Shown here piece after piece: positions 1 through 8,744 of a stretch of DNA of 64,000 bases. Source of the DNA: CAIOZA01 sp964464375 (GTDB lineage: Bacteria > Bacteroidota > Ignavibacteria > Kapaibacteriales > UBA2268). Positions within the stretch are counted from its first letter, which is position 1. Every line of letters starts with the position of its first letter. The stretch lies in the NCBI GenBank assembly GCA_964464375.1, contig CAYXFU010000019.1, forward strand, positions 1-64,000, given 5' to 3'. A program made the position numbers and the translations under genes. The notes under the pieces are model-generated. The model was not told the DNA's origin. It worked only from the letters and a program-made list of their open reading frames with translations, and did no database searches.

Positions 1-28
1 TAAATCGAACCATTCTTTTGATTTCATC

Positions 29-679
29 CTAGAGAACATAAGTATTGCCGACGGCTTTGAAGTATTTCTTCATATAAACCGGAGGAACATTTCTAATGGC
101 GTATTCTTTGTATATTCCTTTTCTAGCAGAATCTAGTACAGCATTATTGATGTCACTACCTAAAATCTGGAAATTTATATGAGGGAATAAAGGCTTCACT
201 CTTTCAAGAATCATCATAGCTAAAGTATAGGGCTCTTCACCAGTGGAAGAAGCCGCACTCCAGATTCTAAAAGTATTACCACCACCAAGAGTTTGTTTGT
301 TCTTAATTATTTCAGGAATCAGAGTTTTTTCAAATGCGTCAAATTGTTGTTCAGCTCTGAAGAAATACGTTTCGTTGATAGTAATAGCCTCAAAGAATGC
401 ATTCAATTCATCACGGGAATTAGTAGATTTAAGAAGGTTCAGATATTGCTCAAAAGTTCTCAGATTATTAGCCGCAATTCGTTTAGCTATTCTGCCTTCA
501 AGCAAATATTTTTTTCCTTCGTTAAAATATATACCACACCTATTGTAAATATGTTCTCTCAGATCTCTGAATGCCTGATCTGTGAAAACCAGTTGTGGAG
601 TATCAGAAATTCTAGCTGATCCTTCTACTGCAGGCTTTGCGTCGGGTGTGAACTTAAATTTAAATAAATCTGAACTCAT
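29..679 (-). CDS. cheR: CheR-type chemotaxis protein methyltransferase, cut short by an in-frame TAG
   Basis: This is a CheR-family SAM-dependent glutamate methyltransferase of chemotaxis receptors. An N-terminal CheR helical region (about 30-90) is followed by NETYFFR at 102-108, the SAM-binding motif SAASSTGEEPY at 141-151 and the acidic GSDIN at 174-178. The family normally runs about 270-280 residues. This frame stops at 216 with TAG (29-31), just before the conserved C-terminal block holding the IFCRNVLIYF-type motif. Beyond the stop the same frame still reads DEIKRMVRF to the window edge, which is exactly the expected family continuation. The gene is therefore a fresh nonsense allele, a suppressed stop or a sequencing error. 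It lies downstream of the HEAT-repeat gene on the same strand. Confidence 0.85.
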   Translation of the reverse strand: MSSDLFKFKFTPDAKPAVEGSARISDTPQLVFTDQAFRDLREHIYNRCGIYFNEGKKYLLEGRIAKRIAANNLRTFEQYLNLLKSTNSRDELNAFFEAITINETYFFRAEQQFDAFEKTLIPEIIKNKQTLGGGNTFRIWSAASSTGEEPYTLAMMILERVKPLFPHINFQILGSDINNAVLDSARKGIYKEYAIRNVPPVYMKKYFKAVGNTYVL

Positions 680-790
680 ATTAATAATTGGTTTTGTATC
701 TTCTGAATAAAAAAAACTATATTACAACTTTAGTAAATCAATGTATCGTCAATTTTATTTATTTATTAAGTAAATAAATAAAAAACAGTA

Positions 791-2080
791 TTAAACAAGG
801 TTTTCAAGACTATGATTTGAAATAAATTTCTCCACCAGCTCAACCTCATTTCTATCCTCAGAATTTAATTTCATAAAGAGGAATGCAGAGAGGGAATCTT
901 CGTCCAGTCCTAATAGAACCTCAATAACTTCACTAGAGTAACTTATATCAGCACGCATCAAAGTATCTGCAACGATTTCTACCATTTTAATCTTATTTTC
1001 AACATCTGAAGTATTCCACACACTAGGGATGAGAAGAAACATCTCTACTACTTCTTCAAATCCTTTGGATTTCAGAAGTCTTCTGAAGAACATTTCAAGA
1101 ATATTTGTTGAGCAGTTAGCAAGAATAATTGATAGTATGAACTGCTGAGTTTCTGGATTGTTAGCCATAGATTCATTGATGAGTCCGGGAATATCATCTT
1201 CAACATAGTTATATCCCAAAGCTATGAGACCAGCACTCCTGATGTCTGAATCTTCATCCATTAATGCCAGATGAGCCACATACCGCAATGAATCACCCAA
1301 ATCTATTTGCTTTTCCTGACGGAATGCAATTGCCATAATGGTCTTCAACAGAATGCCCTGCATTTCAGGAGGAGTGACAGGCAATTCTTTTAAAAGAAAA
1401 TCGCAAATTGCTACATCGTCTCCACTAAAGGCAAGGGCATCAATACATGATGACTGAAGCATTGGATCAGTTTCTGTTTTCATCTTATCAACAAGGAACA
1501 TCTGAGCAGATGCACCACCTATCTTACCGATAGCTTCTATAAGAAAAAGTTTAAGATCTTCATTGTCTTGATAGAGATCAATAAGATTATATAATGCATT
1601 TGAAGCTTTTAGGTTGCCCAGAGCCGATATTGCGGAAATTTTTACATTGTCTTCCGGATCAGTTAGAAGCTTAATTATTTCAGGAAGACTGTCATGGCTT
1701 GGAATTAATCCAAGTATATCGCAAGTAAACATTCTAACCTGATGATCTTCATCATAAAGAAATGGTATAAGAGGCTGTATAGCATCACTCCCAAGTTTAA
1801 CCAATAAATCACTGGCTAGGTTTCGAATATCAATTCTTGTGCTCTTTACTAGAGGAGCAACTCGTTCGGAAGCAATCAACCTTAGAAAACCATCGGTTTT
1901 AAGCAGAGCAGAAGCACATACATCTTTCACTCCACTGTCTTCATCATTTAGTCCATCAGCAAAAGTATTTACTATCTCCTCATTAAGCTCTAACTCCTCG
2001 CTTAGCACTTCAATAGCAATTCTTCGTTCTGTTGGTTCAGTTGATGTTGAAAATATAACTAATGCTTCTTTGTAATCCAT
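791..2080 (-). CDS. HEAT-repeat protein
   Basis: A 429-residue all-helical repeat protein with no signal peptide or membrane segment, so probably cytoplasmic. Repeats of about 31 residues are clear over residues 30-230 (for example VRMFTCDILGLIPSHDSLPEI, then NVKISAISALGNLKASNALYNL) and become degenerate toward the C-terminus. Such HEAT/PBS-lyase-like arrays are protein-interaction scaffolds, and no catalytic residues are visible. It lies between the sigma-54 response regulator and CheR on the same strand, which suggests a role in signal transduction or chemotaxis-like control. That role is inferred from position only. Acidic residues are frequent throughout. Confidence 0.85.
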   Translation of the reverse strand: MDYKEALVIFSTSTEPTERRIAIEVLSEELELNEEIVNTFADGLNDEDSGVKDVCASALLKTDGFLRLIASERVAPLVKSTRIDIRNLASDLLVKLGSDAIQPLIPFLYDEDHQVRMFTCDILGLIPSHDSLPEIIKLLTDPEDNVKISAISALGNLKASNALYNLIDLYQDNEDLKLFLIEAIGKIGGASAQMFLVDKMKTETDPMLQSSCIDALAFSGDDVAICDFLLKELPVTPPEMQGILLKTIMAIAFRQEKQIDLGDSLRYVAHLALMDEDSDIRSAGLIALGYNYVEDDIPGLINESMANNPETQQFILSIILANCSTNILEMFFRRLLKSKGFEEVVEMFLLIPSVWNTSDVENKIKMVEIVADTLMRADISYSSEVIEVLLGLDEDSLSAFLFMKLNSEDRNEVELVEKFISNHSLENLV

Positions 2081-2246
2081 ATAAAACCAACTATAAAATT
2101 GAAAATATTACTTTTAGATTTTCGAGTTTTTTTTCAAAAACTTTAGCTTTTGTTGAGTATTTTTTTAATTTTTAAAAAAATACTGAATAATCCACTAGGA
2201 GATAATTCAGTATTGATTGATAAAAATATATAAAATATGAGAATAA

Positions 2247-3671
2247 TTAGGAGACTTGTTTACCTGAAATACTAATTCCTAATTGTTCAATTCTGTACCT
2301 TAGTTTGGCACGAGAAATTCCAAGGACTTTTGCCGCTTTTATCTGATTGCCACCGGTTATATTTAATGTCTGGACAATCAAATCCTTGAGAACTGCTCCC
2401 ATAGAAACTCCATTCTTTGATATCAAAAGCTGATGCTCACCTTCCTTTAGTTCGACTGTCGGTTTGTCAACACCACCACCAACAATTACTGTTCCTGGTT
2501 TTAGGAAGTGTAGAGATTCTTTACTTACAACATCACCTGCTTCGAGTAGAACAACTCTTTCTATCACATTGCGTAATTCGCGTATATTTCCCTTCCAATA
2601 ATAAGATTGGAGCATCAGAGCTGCCTGAGGAGTAAATCCGGATATGTTTCTATTGAATTTTTTGTTGAATTCATTCACAAATGAAGTAGCAAGAAGCATG
2701 ATATCGTCATCTCTTTCCCGAAGAGGCGGCAATGTTAATTTTGCAACATTGAGGCGGTAGAAAAGATCTTCGCGGAACTTTCCTTCTTCAACTAATTTTT
2801 CTAAATCACGGTTTGTAGATGCAATTACTCGAACATCGACTGAAATTTCCTTAGACCCGCCTAATCGATAATATTTAAATTCCTGAAGAACTCTGAGCAT
2901 TTTTACCTGTAACTCAAGGCTAAGTTCTGCAATTTCGTCAAACAGAATAGTTCCGTGATGTGCCTGTTCGAATTTTCCTTGTTTAATCTTTTCTGTTGCA
3001 CCGGTAAATGCTCCTCGCTCATAACCGAAGAGTTCATTTTCAGCTAACTCTCGGGGGATTGCTCCGCAGTTGATGGTAATGAAAGGACCTTTGGCACGTG
3101 GAGAATTATCATGAATATATCTTGCCAAGAGTTCCTTACCTGTTCCGGATTCTCCATAAATCAAAACTGTGGTATCAGCTCCCGAAATTATCCTGGAAGT
3201 ATCCATCGCTTTGATGATACTATCTGATGAACCAAGAATAATATTTGGTTGTTCTTCTCTTAGTTTCTCGGAGAGAATATCAACCTGCCGCTTTAAATCA
3301 TAATTGCGAATAGATCGCTCAACTGCGATTTCAAGTTGCTCCAGATCAAGTGGTTTAACAATAAAATCTTCAGCTCCGAGTTTCATTGCCCGAACTGCCA
3401 TTTTAATATCAGAAAAAGCAGTCATCATAATAACAGGCATAGTGTATCCCTGCTTGCGGAGCTGTTCCAGTATGTCTAGTCCGTTGGAATGTCCAAGAAA
3501 AATATCAAGCAATATAAGATCAGGACTCAGAATATGGAGTTCGTTCAGAGCCTGTTCAGCATCGAGGTATGCGTACACTCGATTGTATTTACTGGACATG
3601 ATTTCCTTAACGGTAGAGTTGACGAGTGGATCGTCTTCAATCACAATAATCGTATAATTTTGTAGCGCCAT
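2247..3671 (-). CDS. NtrC-family sigma-54-dependent response regulator
   Basis: A three-domain enhancer-binding regulator of 474 residues. The receiver domain (1-120) has the acidic pocket E12/D13/D14, phospho-acceptor D56, T84 and K106. The AAA+ sigma-54 activator domain (about 145-385) has Walker A GESGTGKE at 173-180, the GAFTGA loop that contacts sigma-54 at 220-225 and Walker B acidic residues near 245. A Fis-type helix-turn-helix closes the protein (about 430-468, GGNQIKAAKVLGISRAKLRYRI). The histidine kinase gene lies 87 bp upstream on the same strand and is the obvious partner. The target genes cannot be read from this window. Confidence 0.95.
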   Translation of the reverse strand: MALQNYTIIVIEDDPLVNSTVKEIMSSKYNRVYAYLDAEQALNELHILSPDLILLDIFLGHSNGLDILEQLRKQGYTMPVIMMTAFSDIKMAVRAMKLGAEDFIVKPLDLEQLEIAVERSIRNYDLKRQVDILSEKLREEQPNIILGSSDSIIKAMDTSRIISGADTTVLIYGESGTGKELLARYIHDNSPRAKGPFITINCGAIPRELAENELFGYERGAFTGATEKIKQGKFEQAHHGTILFDEIAELSLELQVKMLRVLQEFKYYRLGGSKEISVDVRVIASTNRDLEKLVEEGKFREDLFYRLNVAKLTLPPLRERDDDIMLLATSFVNEFNKKFNRNISGFTPQAALMLQSYYWKGNIRELRNVIERVVLLEAGDVVSKESLHFLKPGTVIVGGGVDKPTVELKEGEHQLLISKNGVSMGAVLKDLIVQTLNITGGNQIKAAKVLGISRAKLRYRIEQLGISISGKQVS

Positions 3672-3758
3672 ATATTTTCAGAATTTATTTGGTTGAAATA
3701 GTTTAATCAAAATTTAATATAATGAAAACTTTGCATTTAAAAAGAATATTTATTCATG

Positions 3759-4889
3759 CTAATCAAAAGTAGGTGGCAATTTAATGTAAACAGTCGTACC
3801 AATTCCTAAAATACTTTCCATATCGATATTCCCATTGTACTGATGAATGATTCTCTGGCTGATTGGCAAACCGAGTCCCGTTCCATCTTCCTTTTTTGTA
3901 AAGAATGGGTTGAAAATGCGGGAAAAATCATCAGGATGAATACCGCAACCAGAGTCAGATACTGATATTACTACAAATTCAGCGGTTCCCTCATCAGACG
4001 ATTCCTCAATATATGTTTTGACATTTATCTCACCTTTCTGGTCAATTGCATCGATTGCATTTTTAATTAAATTAACAAAAACCTGAAGAAGGTGCTTTTC
4101 ATCAATAAAAACATTTGGAAGATTCTCTCCGAAATTCATATCAAGATTAATTTGTTTCTTCTTAAGGCTGGATGTGTACATCTCTAGTGTTTTCGGGAGC
4201 ACATCATTCACATTTACATTTTTAACCTCAGGCGAATTGCTTCTGGAGAAGTTAAGAGTGGCTTCAATTATTTTTGAAATTCTTTCTACGCCCTGTAACG
4301 CTGTCTGAACTTGATTTGCTTCTACAGTGTCTGCTTCCGATTTTCTTTGTAAAAGTTGAAGATTCAAATTGATAGCGGCAAGTGGATTCCTTATCTCATG
4401 TGCTACTGACGCAATAAGCTGACCAAGAAGTACCAGTTTGTCAGATTGTACTAACCTGTCAGTCAACTGAAACTGTTCGCTAATATTACGAACAACTGCT
4501 TGAACAAGCTTTTTATTTTCGAAATCTATGAATCTTGAGCTGACTTCAACCATGATAGATTCATTGTCAGAGTTATTCATTGATATTTCACTCAAAACAT
4601 AAGGTGAATCATCTTTTTTTAGAAGTTTGATTATTCTTTTGAACTGTGGAACGACTGATCCGATGAATTCAAATTTAGTAGAATTAAAAAGCATTGCCGC
4701 ATTCTCGTTCGAATCGATTACTTTGAGATTTTCAGGATCCACAATCATTACTCCATCGATATAATTATCAAAAAATGATTTGTATAAATCCAGTTGTTTA
4801 AGAATTGTATCTATATTTAGAGAATTCTCTTTATCAGTCTTACTTTTAGCAACACTGATGTCCTTCTTATTATTTTTGAAACCAGTCAA
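3759..4889 (-). CDS. PAS-domain sensor histidine kinase (NtrB-like)
   Basis: A soluble kinase with no transmembrane segment. A PAS domain (about 35-140) is followed by a HisKA dimerisation helix with SVAHEIRNPL, phospho-acceptor H164, and a HATPase_c domain with the N box NLIKNAIDAI, the G1 box DSGCGI and the G2 box GTGLGLPIS. It should phosphorylate the adjacent sigma-54 regulator. The longest frame starts at a TTG; a GAGG sequence sits 9 nt before it and no ATG gives a full PAS domain, so I keep the TTG. The absence of membrane helices implies a cytoplasmic signal sensed through PAS. A possible -7 box TATATTTG (minus strand) lies at 4937-4944. Confidence 0.93.
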   Translation of the reverse strand: MTGFKNNKKDISVAKSKTDKENSLNIDTILKQLDLYKSFFDNYIDGVMIVDPENLKVIDSNENAAMLFNSTKFEFIGSVVPQFKRIIKLLKKDDSPYVLSEISMNNSDNESIMVEVSSRFIDFENKKLVQAVVRNISEQFQLTDRLVQSDKLVLLGQLIASVAHEIRNPLAAINLNLQLLQRKSEADTVEANQVQTALQGVERISKIIEATLNFSRSNSPEVKNVNVNDVLPKTLEMYTSSLKKKQINLDMNFGENLPNVFIDEKHLLQVFVNLIKNAIDAIDQKGEINVKTYIEESSDEGTAEFVVISVSDSGCGIHPDDFSRIFNPFFTKKEDGTGLGLPISQRIIHQYNGNIDMESILGIGTTVYIKLPPTFD

Positions 4890-4998
4890 AATTAATACCT
4901 CAATTATGCTATAATAAACGGGAGAATGGTAAAGTACAAATATAGGAATTTATTAAATAAAAAATTCCTATATTTTAAAAAAAGAGCAATCTAACTAG

Positions 4999-7140
4999 TT
5001 ATTTTTTGGGTCTAAGCTGCTGTTCAATTTTTGTTGAATCTGGCGGCAACTCAGTAGGAAGTTTTGTACTCGGAAGATCAAATTTCGGAAGGAAATTCTT
5101 TGGATCGTTAATATCCTTCATTGTTTTATTCATCAGTTCTGTTCCTTGATCCTTAACAGATTTTATGCCATTATCAATAGCATTTTCCAAAGTTTTGCCT
5201 GGATTCTTGAGAATGTCAAGAGGATTAAAACCTTCCTTTTTTGGGGGTTCTGGAGTTGTCGGCATATTGATCAAATCCTCAACCTTCAATCCGGTCGGTT
5301 TGTCATAAGTTCTGGGTTGATCTGCTTTAGTATCTCCGCTCCGAATAGCCAGAAGATATGTCACACTGGATTTCAATTCTTTAGCATAGGGAGTTTCGGG
5401 ATATTTCTCCAGCAACCATCGATAATAAATGAATGCACTGTCAATATTTTTAAGATTATACTCGTAAATCCAGCCTATTGTATATAGAGATCTGGGGCTG
5501 AAGTTTGATTCAGGATATTCATTTGCAATTCGAAGAAACTGCTGAATTGCAAAGTAATACTCCATATTTTTTCGCAAACTGCTCCCGGATGAGAAGAGGT
5601 CAAATACCGGATCAATTTGATACTTATCGGTATATCCAAGCTGCTTCATTGCTTCTTTCCCATATTCTGTTTTGGGGTAATTATTAGCAATTATTTCAAG
5701 TAGTGAGTCAGATCGCCACGCATTGTCAGTCTTGGTAATCCTGGAATAAGCAAATAAATATCTCGCCCTATTGGTGTCCAGCACTGGAGCAATGCTTGTT
5801 GCCAGATGATAATACTTTAGGCTCGAATCACTATTTCCGATTTCTTCGTGAACACGACCTAGTTCGAATAATGTCTGAGCAAGAATCATGTTGCTTGTGT
5901 CTCCAAGCGTCTGTCCTGAATCGAGCTTCGCAAGCATTGGAGTAACTATATTATTCTTCTGCTCCCATGAATTCATCAGGAAAAACATTCTCTCTGATGT
6001 CTTAGAAAATACCGATCGTTGATTTCTTGAACGAGCAAAATATTTTCTGGCATCGGGATATTTTTTGCTATTGAAGAAATCAACTGCTTTTTCAAAATAA
6101 ACAGCGTTTACAGCAGTATTATTCAAATAAGCAGAATCAGCAAACTTTTCCTGTGATATCATTTGCTCTTTAGAACCATATAGCCTTGTCCGGGTCATAC
6201 GCGCAAGTAGAATCAGATTATGCCATTCCTCGTACTTGCCGTCATTTTCAAGCATTGTCAGAATTTGTTCAGATTTAGCTGTATCTCCGGTTCTAATCTG
6301 GCACATAGCCTGATATATATATCCTTCGAATGACGCCATATAATCGGGATCATAATTCTGAACTTTTGCATATTCTTTTTCTGCTTGATCGAAGCGGCTA
6401 ACTTTGTAATAAATTGATGCAAGATCGACCTGCCATTTGGCTCTTAACTCGTCATTTTCAGACTGTGCTATTGCTTGCTTATAAGGACGTATGGCACCAT
6501 CAATATCCTTGTTCATCAGAGCAATTTCAGCCTGTAATCTGAAAGCTTCCGACAGAATATCCCAACGTTTCTTCTGCCATGCCATATCAACAGTTCTGGA
6601 TAGCATTGTTGATCCATTTTCGTAGTTCTGTTGCATAAGAAGATTTTCACTCATCAGAAGCAGAGCGTCAGGTACGTAATCACCATCAGGAAATTTATCA
6701 ACAATTTCGCTGCATTTCACCTGTGAAGGAATCCAAAGACTTTGATAGAAATAGGATTTTGCCATCAAATATAATGAGCCTTCAACATAGTTACTGTATG
6801 GATGTTTGGCAAGAACTTTCGAGCCTTTGATGATTATAGAGTCAAGTTTTATTTTTACAGGTTGAAGTTTTTGCTGAGAAATAACAAACTCATCCATAAA
6901 CTGTGGGGTACCTGTTTTGGATAAACCTGCTGTTTTAAATTTTGGTTCTGGAATAATTACTCTGGGAGCGATTCTCTTCTTTTCGTCCTGAAATTCAAAC
7001 TCATCTTCTGCTTCTTTCATTAAGCGGTTTGAGTTATAGTAGGTATTGTAATAAGTTGTGAAATTATCGTAGCTTTTGCATCCGGATAGGAAATAAATTC
7101 CTGTTAAACAGCAGAGAAATATAACTTGATTAAGTTTCAT
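4999..7140 (-). CDS. TPR-rich lipoprotein resembling T9SS component PorW/SprE
   Basis: A large (713 aa) outer-membrane-type lipoprotein. A signal peptide ends in the lipobox LSGC (acylated Cys21), followed by the segment YNTYYNSNRLMKEAEDEF and then many tetratricopeptide repeats (about 90-600). The C-terminal 100 residues are proline- and lysine-rich and probably disordered. Length, the NTYYN-type N-terminus and TPR architecture match PorW/SprE, a lipoprotein needed for type IX secretion and gliding in Bacteroidota. That assignment is by resemblance. T9SS sorting domains on three other proteins in this window show that the organism uses the pathway. A possible -7 box TAGATTTG (minus strand) lies at 7171-7178. 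Confidence 0.8.
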   Translation of the reverse strand: MKLNQVIFLCCLTGIYFLSGCKSYDNFTTYYNTYYNSNRLMKEAEDEFEFQDEKKRIAPRVIIPEPKFKTAGLSKTGTPQFMDEFVISQQKLQPVKIKLDSIIIKGSKVLAKHPYSNYVEGSLYLMAKSYFYQSLWIPSQVKCSEIVDKFPDGDYVPDALLLMSENLLMQQNYENGSTMLSRTVDMAWQKKRWDILSEAFRLQAEIALMNKDIDGAIRPYKQAIAQSENDELRAKWQVDLASIYYKVSRFDQAEKEYAKVQNYDPDYMASFEGYIYQAMCQIRTGDTAKSEQILTMLENDGKYEEWHNLILLARMTRTRLYGSKEQMISQEKFADSAYLNNTAVNAVYFEKAVDFFNSKKYPDARKYFARSRNQRSVFSKTSERMFFLMNSWEQKNNIVTPMLAKLDSGQTLGDTSNMILAQTLFELGRVHEEIGNSDSSLKYYHLATSIAPVLDTNRARYLFAYSRITKTDNAWRSDSLLEIIANNYPKTEYGKEAMKQLGYTDKYQIDPVFDLFSSGSSLRKNMEYYFAIQQFLRIANEYPESNFSPRSLYTIGWIYEYNLKNIDSAFIYYRWLLEKYPETPYAKELKSSVTYLLAIRSGDTKADQPRTYDKPTGLKVEDLINMPTTPEPPKKEGFNPLDILKNPGKTLENAIDNGIKSVKDQGTELMNKTMKDINDPKNFLPKFDLPSTKLPTELPPDSTKIEQQLRPKK

Positions 7141-7257
7141 TTATAAAAGCCAATTTAAATAAAAATAGTACAAATCTAAATAGTATTACTCCCAAAATTA
7201 ATAAAAATAACAGATTAAAAAAATTAAACGGTAATAAGTAGTGTTTATTGCAAAAAA

Positions 7258-8166
7258 TCAGCGACGTGAATAAGTATTATCGTAGAAACTGGATTGAAAC
7301 TGAGTTGCAGATTCATCAGGATTAATTTCAGAGTAATTATTTTTCTTGAAAGAAGTCAATATCCTATTATTCTGAGAAATCTGAACTTGAATATTCATCA
7401 GCTTTTCTTTAAGATGCCTCCTTCGTTTGATAATCCATGACTTGTCATTAAGATTGTCAGCGTAGCAAAATGGTTCGTCTTCAATCGTTCGTTTAATCTT
7501 GCGTGTTTCAACCTGGATATGCATTTTTAGGTCAAAAATCTCTTTTTGAAGTTTTCTCTGGCTATCTTCATCAAGCTCTAAATAAATGCTTTCATCTTCA
7601 CAAATTAATTTGTAAAAGATCTTTAGTTTATTCAAATCTTTAGATTTATATGCCTCAACAACACTGTCCCAGTATTGTTTAAAAAGATCGGTTTGTCCTT
7701 CCATGTCAGGATGCAGTTTCTTTACAACCGCACGATAATAGAACGAAAGATCGCTGGATGTATCCTGTCCTAATTTGTCAATGGCTGAAAGTCTTTCCAT
7801 AATATCTTGAGAAGGACTTAGTTTAAATCTGAATCTTGAAGCAGATGAATTTTCGAAAGTATCTTTTTCAACAAGTCTTTCAATGATTTCGATTGTTTTT
7901 TGTGTTATCTTTTCACCGCGTGAAGCCTTGATTGATAATAACTCCAGCTTACGTTCGAGCTTAGTATTCACAGAGTTCTTAAAGTGAATTTCATCTTCGA
8001 TATTGCCGAAGAGGTTGTTATACTCGAATACTAGTCGAGGTTGAATCTCATTGTTAATATGATCCCATTCACTCATAATGTCCAAAAGCTTATTACGGCA
8101 TTCCTTGAGCTCATGCCTAAGCCTTTCTAGCGACGTGTTTTGTGAAATCTGAGAATCGTTAAACAT
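7258..8166 (-). CDS. Coiled-coil protein with a J-domain-like HPD motif
   Basis: A 302-residue hydrophilic, charged and predominantly helical protein without signal peptide or membrane segment. Residues 10-105 look like coiled coil. Around 142-190 is a J-domain-like stretch, YYRAVVKKLHPDMEG with His152-Pro153-Asp154, followed by a helix rich in Lys and aromatic residues (YWDSVVEAYKSKDLNKL). HPD is the DnaK-stimulating signature of DnaJ proteins, so this may be a DnaK co-chaperone or a J-like scaffold. The HPD lies in mid-protein between coiled coils, unlike DnaJ itself. No G/F-rich or zinc-finger region is present. The specific function is unknown. Confidence 0.75.
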   Translation of the reverse strand: MFNDSQISQNTSLERLRHELKECRNKLLDIMSEWDHINNEIQPRLVFEYNNLFGNIEDEIHFKNSVNTKLERKLELLSIKASRGEKITQKTIEIIERLVEKDTFENSSASRFRFKLSPSQDIMERLSAIDKLGQDTSSDLSFYYRAVVKKLHPDMEGQTDLFKQYWDSVVEAYKSKDLNKLKIFYKLICEDESIYLELDEDSQRKLQKEIFDLKMHIQVETRKIKRTIEDEPFCYADNLNDKSWIIKRRRHLKEKLMNIQVQISQNNRILTSFKKNNYSEINPDESATQFQSSFYDNTYSRR

Positions 8167-8209
8167 AAAAAATATATTTGTTTTAATTGTATAAAAAAAA
8201 CCAAAGAAA

Positions 8210-8551
8210 TTACTCTAAATCATAACTCTCTAGAGCTTCAAGTGCCACTCTTAGATGTGGTATTACAATCGAACCGCCAATTACCAAAGCAATGTTAAGA
8301 GCTTCAGTGATTTCCACTTTTGTGCAACCGCATTTTACTGAAGCATCAATATGATATATAATACAATCGTTGCATCTAAGAACTGCTGAACCCACAAGTC
8401 CCATAAGCTCCTTATACTTTGCAGGAACTGCTGAAGATTCGTATGCTTTCGTGTCCAAAGACATAAATCTGTTGATATTCAGATCATTCAGATTATGAAT
8501 CCTTTGATTCCCTGCCTCGCGTCTAATATGAAAATCTTCAATAATATTCAT
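8210..8551 (-). CDS. AhpD-like/carboxymuconolactone decarboxylase family protein
   Basis: A small 113-residue helical protein of the AhpD-like superfamily. It carries the redox signature CNDCIIYH (Cys60, Cys63, His67), the CxxC...H arrangement used by AhpD-type alkylhydroperoxidase partners, followed by the conserved helix SVKCGCTKVEITEALNIAL. It is likely a thiol-based peroxidase or reductant-linked antioxidant protein; the physiological substrate cannot be told. Two extra cysteines (CGC, 74-76) follow the active site. It lies 43 bp upstream of the J-domain-like gene on the same strand. A TATCTTTG box sits almost on top of the start codon and is probably fortuitous. Confidence 0.85.
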   Translation of the reverse strand: MNIIEDFHIRREAGNQRIHNLNDLNINRFMSLDTKAYESSAVPAKYKELMGLVGSAVLRCNDCIIYHIDASVKCGCTKVEITEALNIALVIGGSIVIPHLRVALEALESYDLE

Positions 8552-8744
8552 TGCTCAAAGATACAACTATTATACCAAAATGAAAACACTAGTGCTTGAA
8601 TATAAGTAATCCTATGATAATCATGTTAATTACAAACAGACAATTAACATTCCGAATAAAAAAACAATCAAAAATAAAATATAAAATTGTTCAATTATCA
8701 ACATATTATATCAAAATGGATAATAATGTCATTTTTCCCAATTT

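Noticed and set aside
8556..8563. TATCTTTG box as promoter of the AhpD-like gene
   Set aside because: It abuts the start codon, leaving no leader, and has no well-spaced TTG; probably chance in AT-rich DNA.
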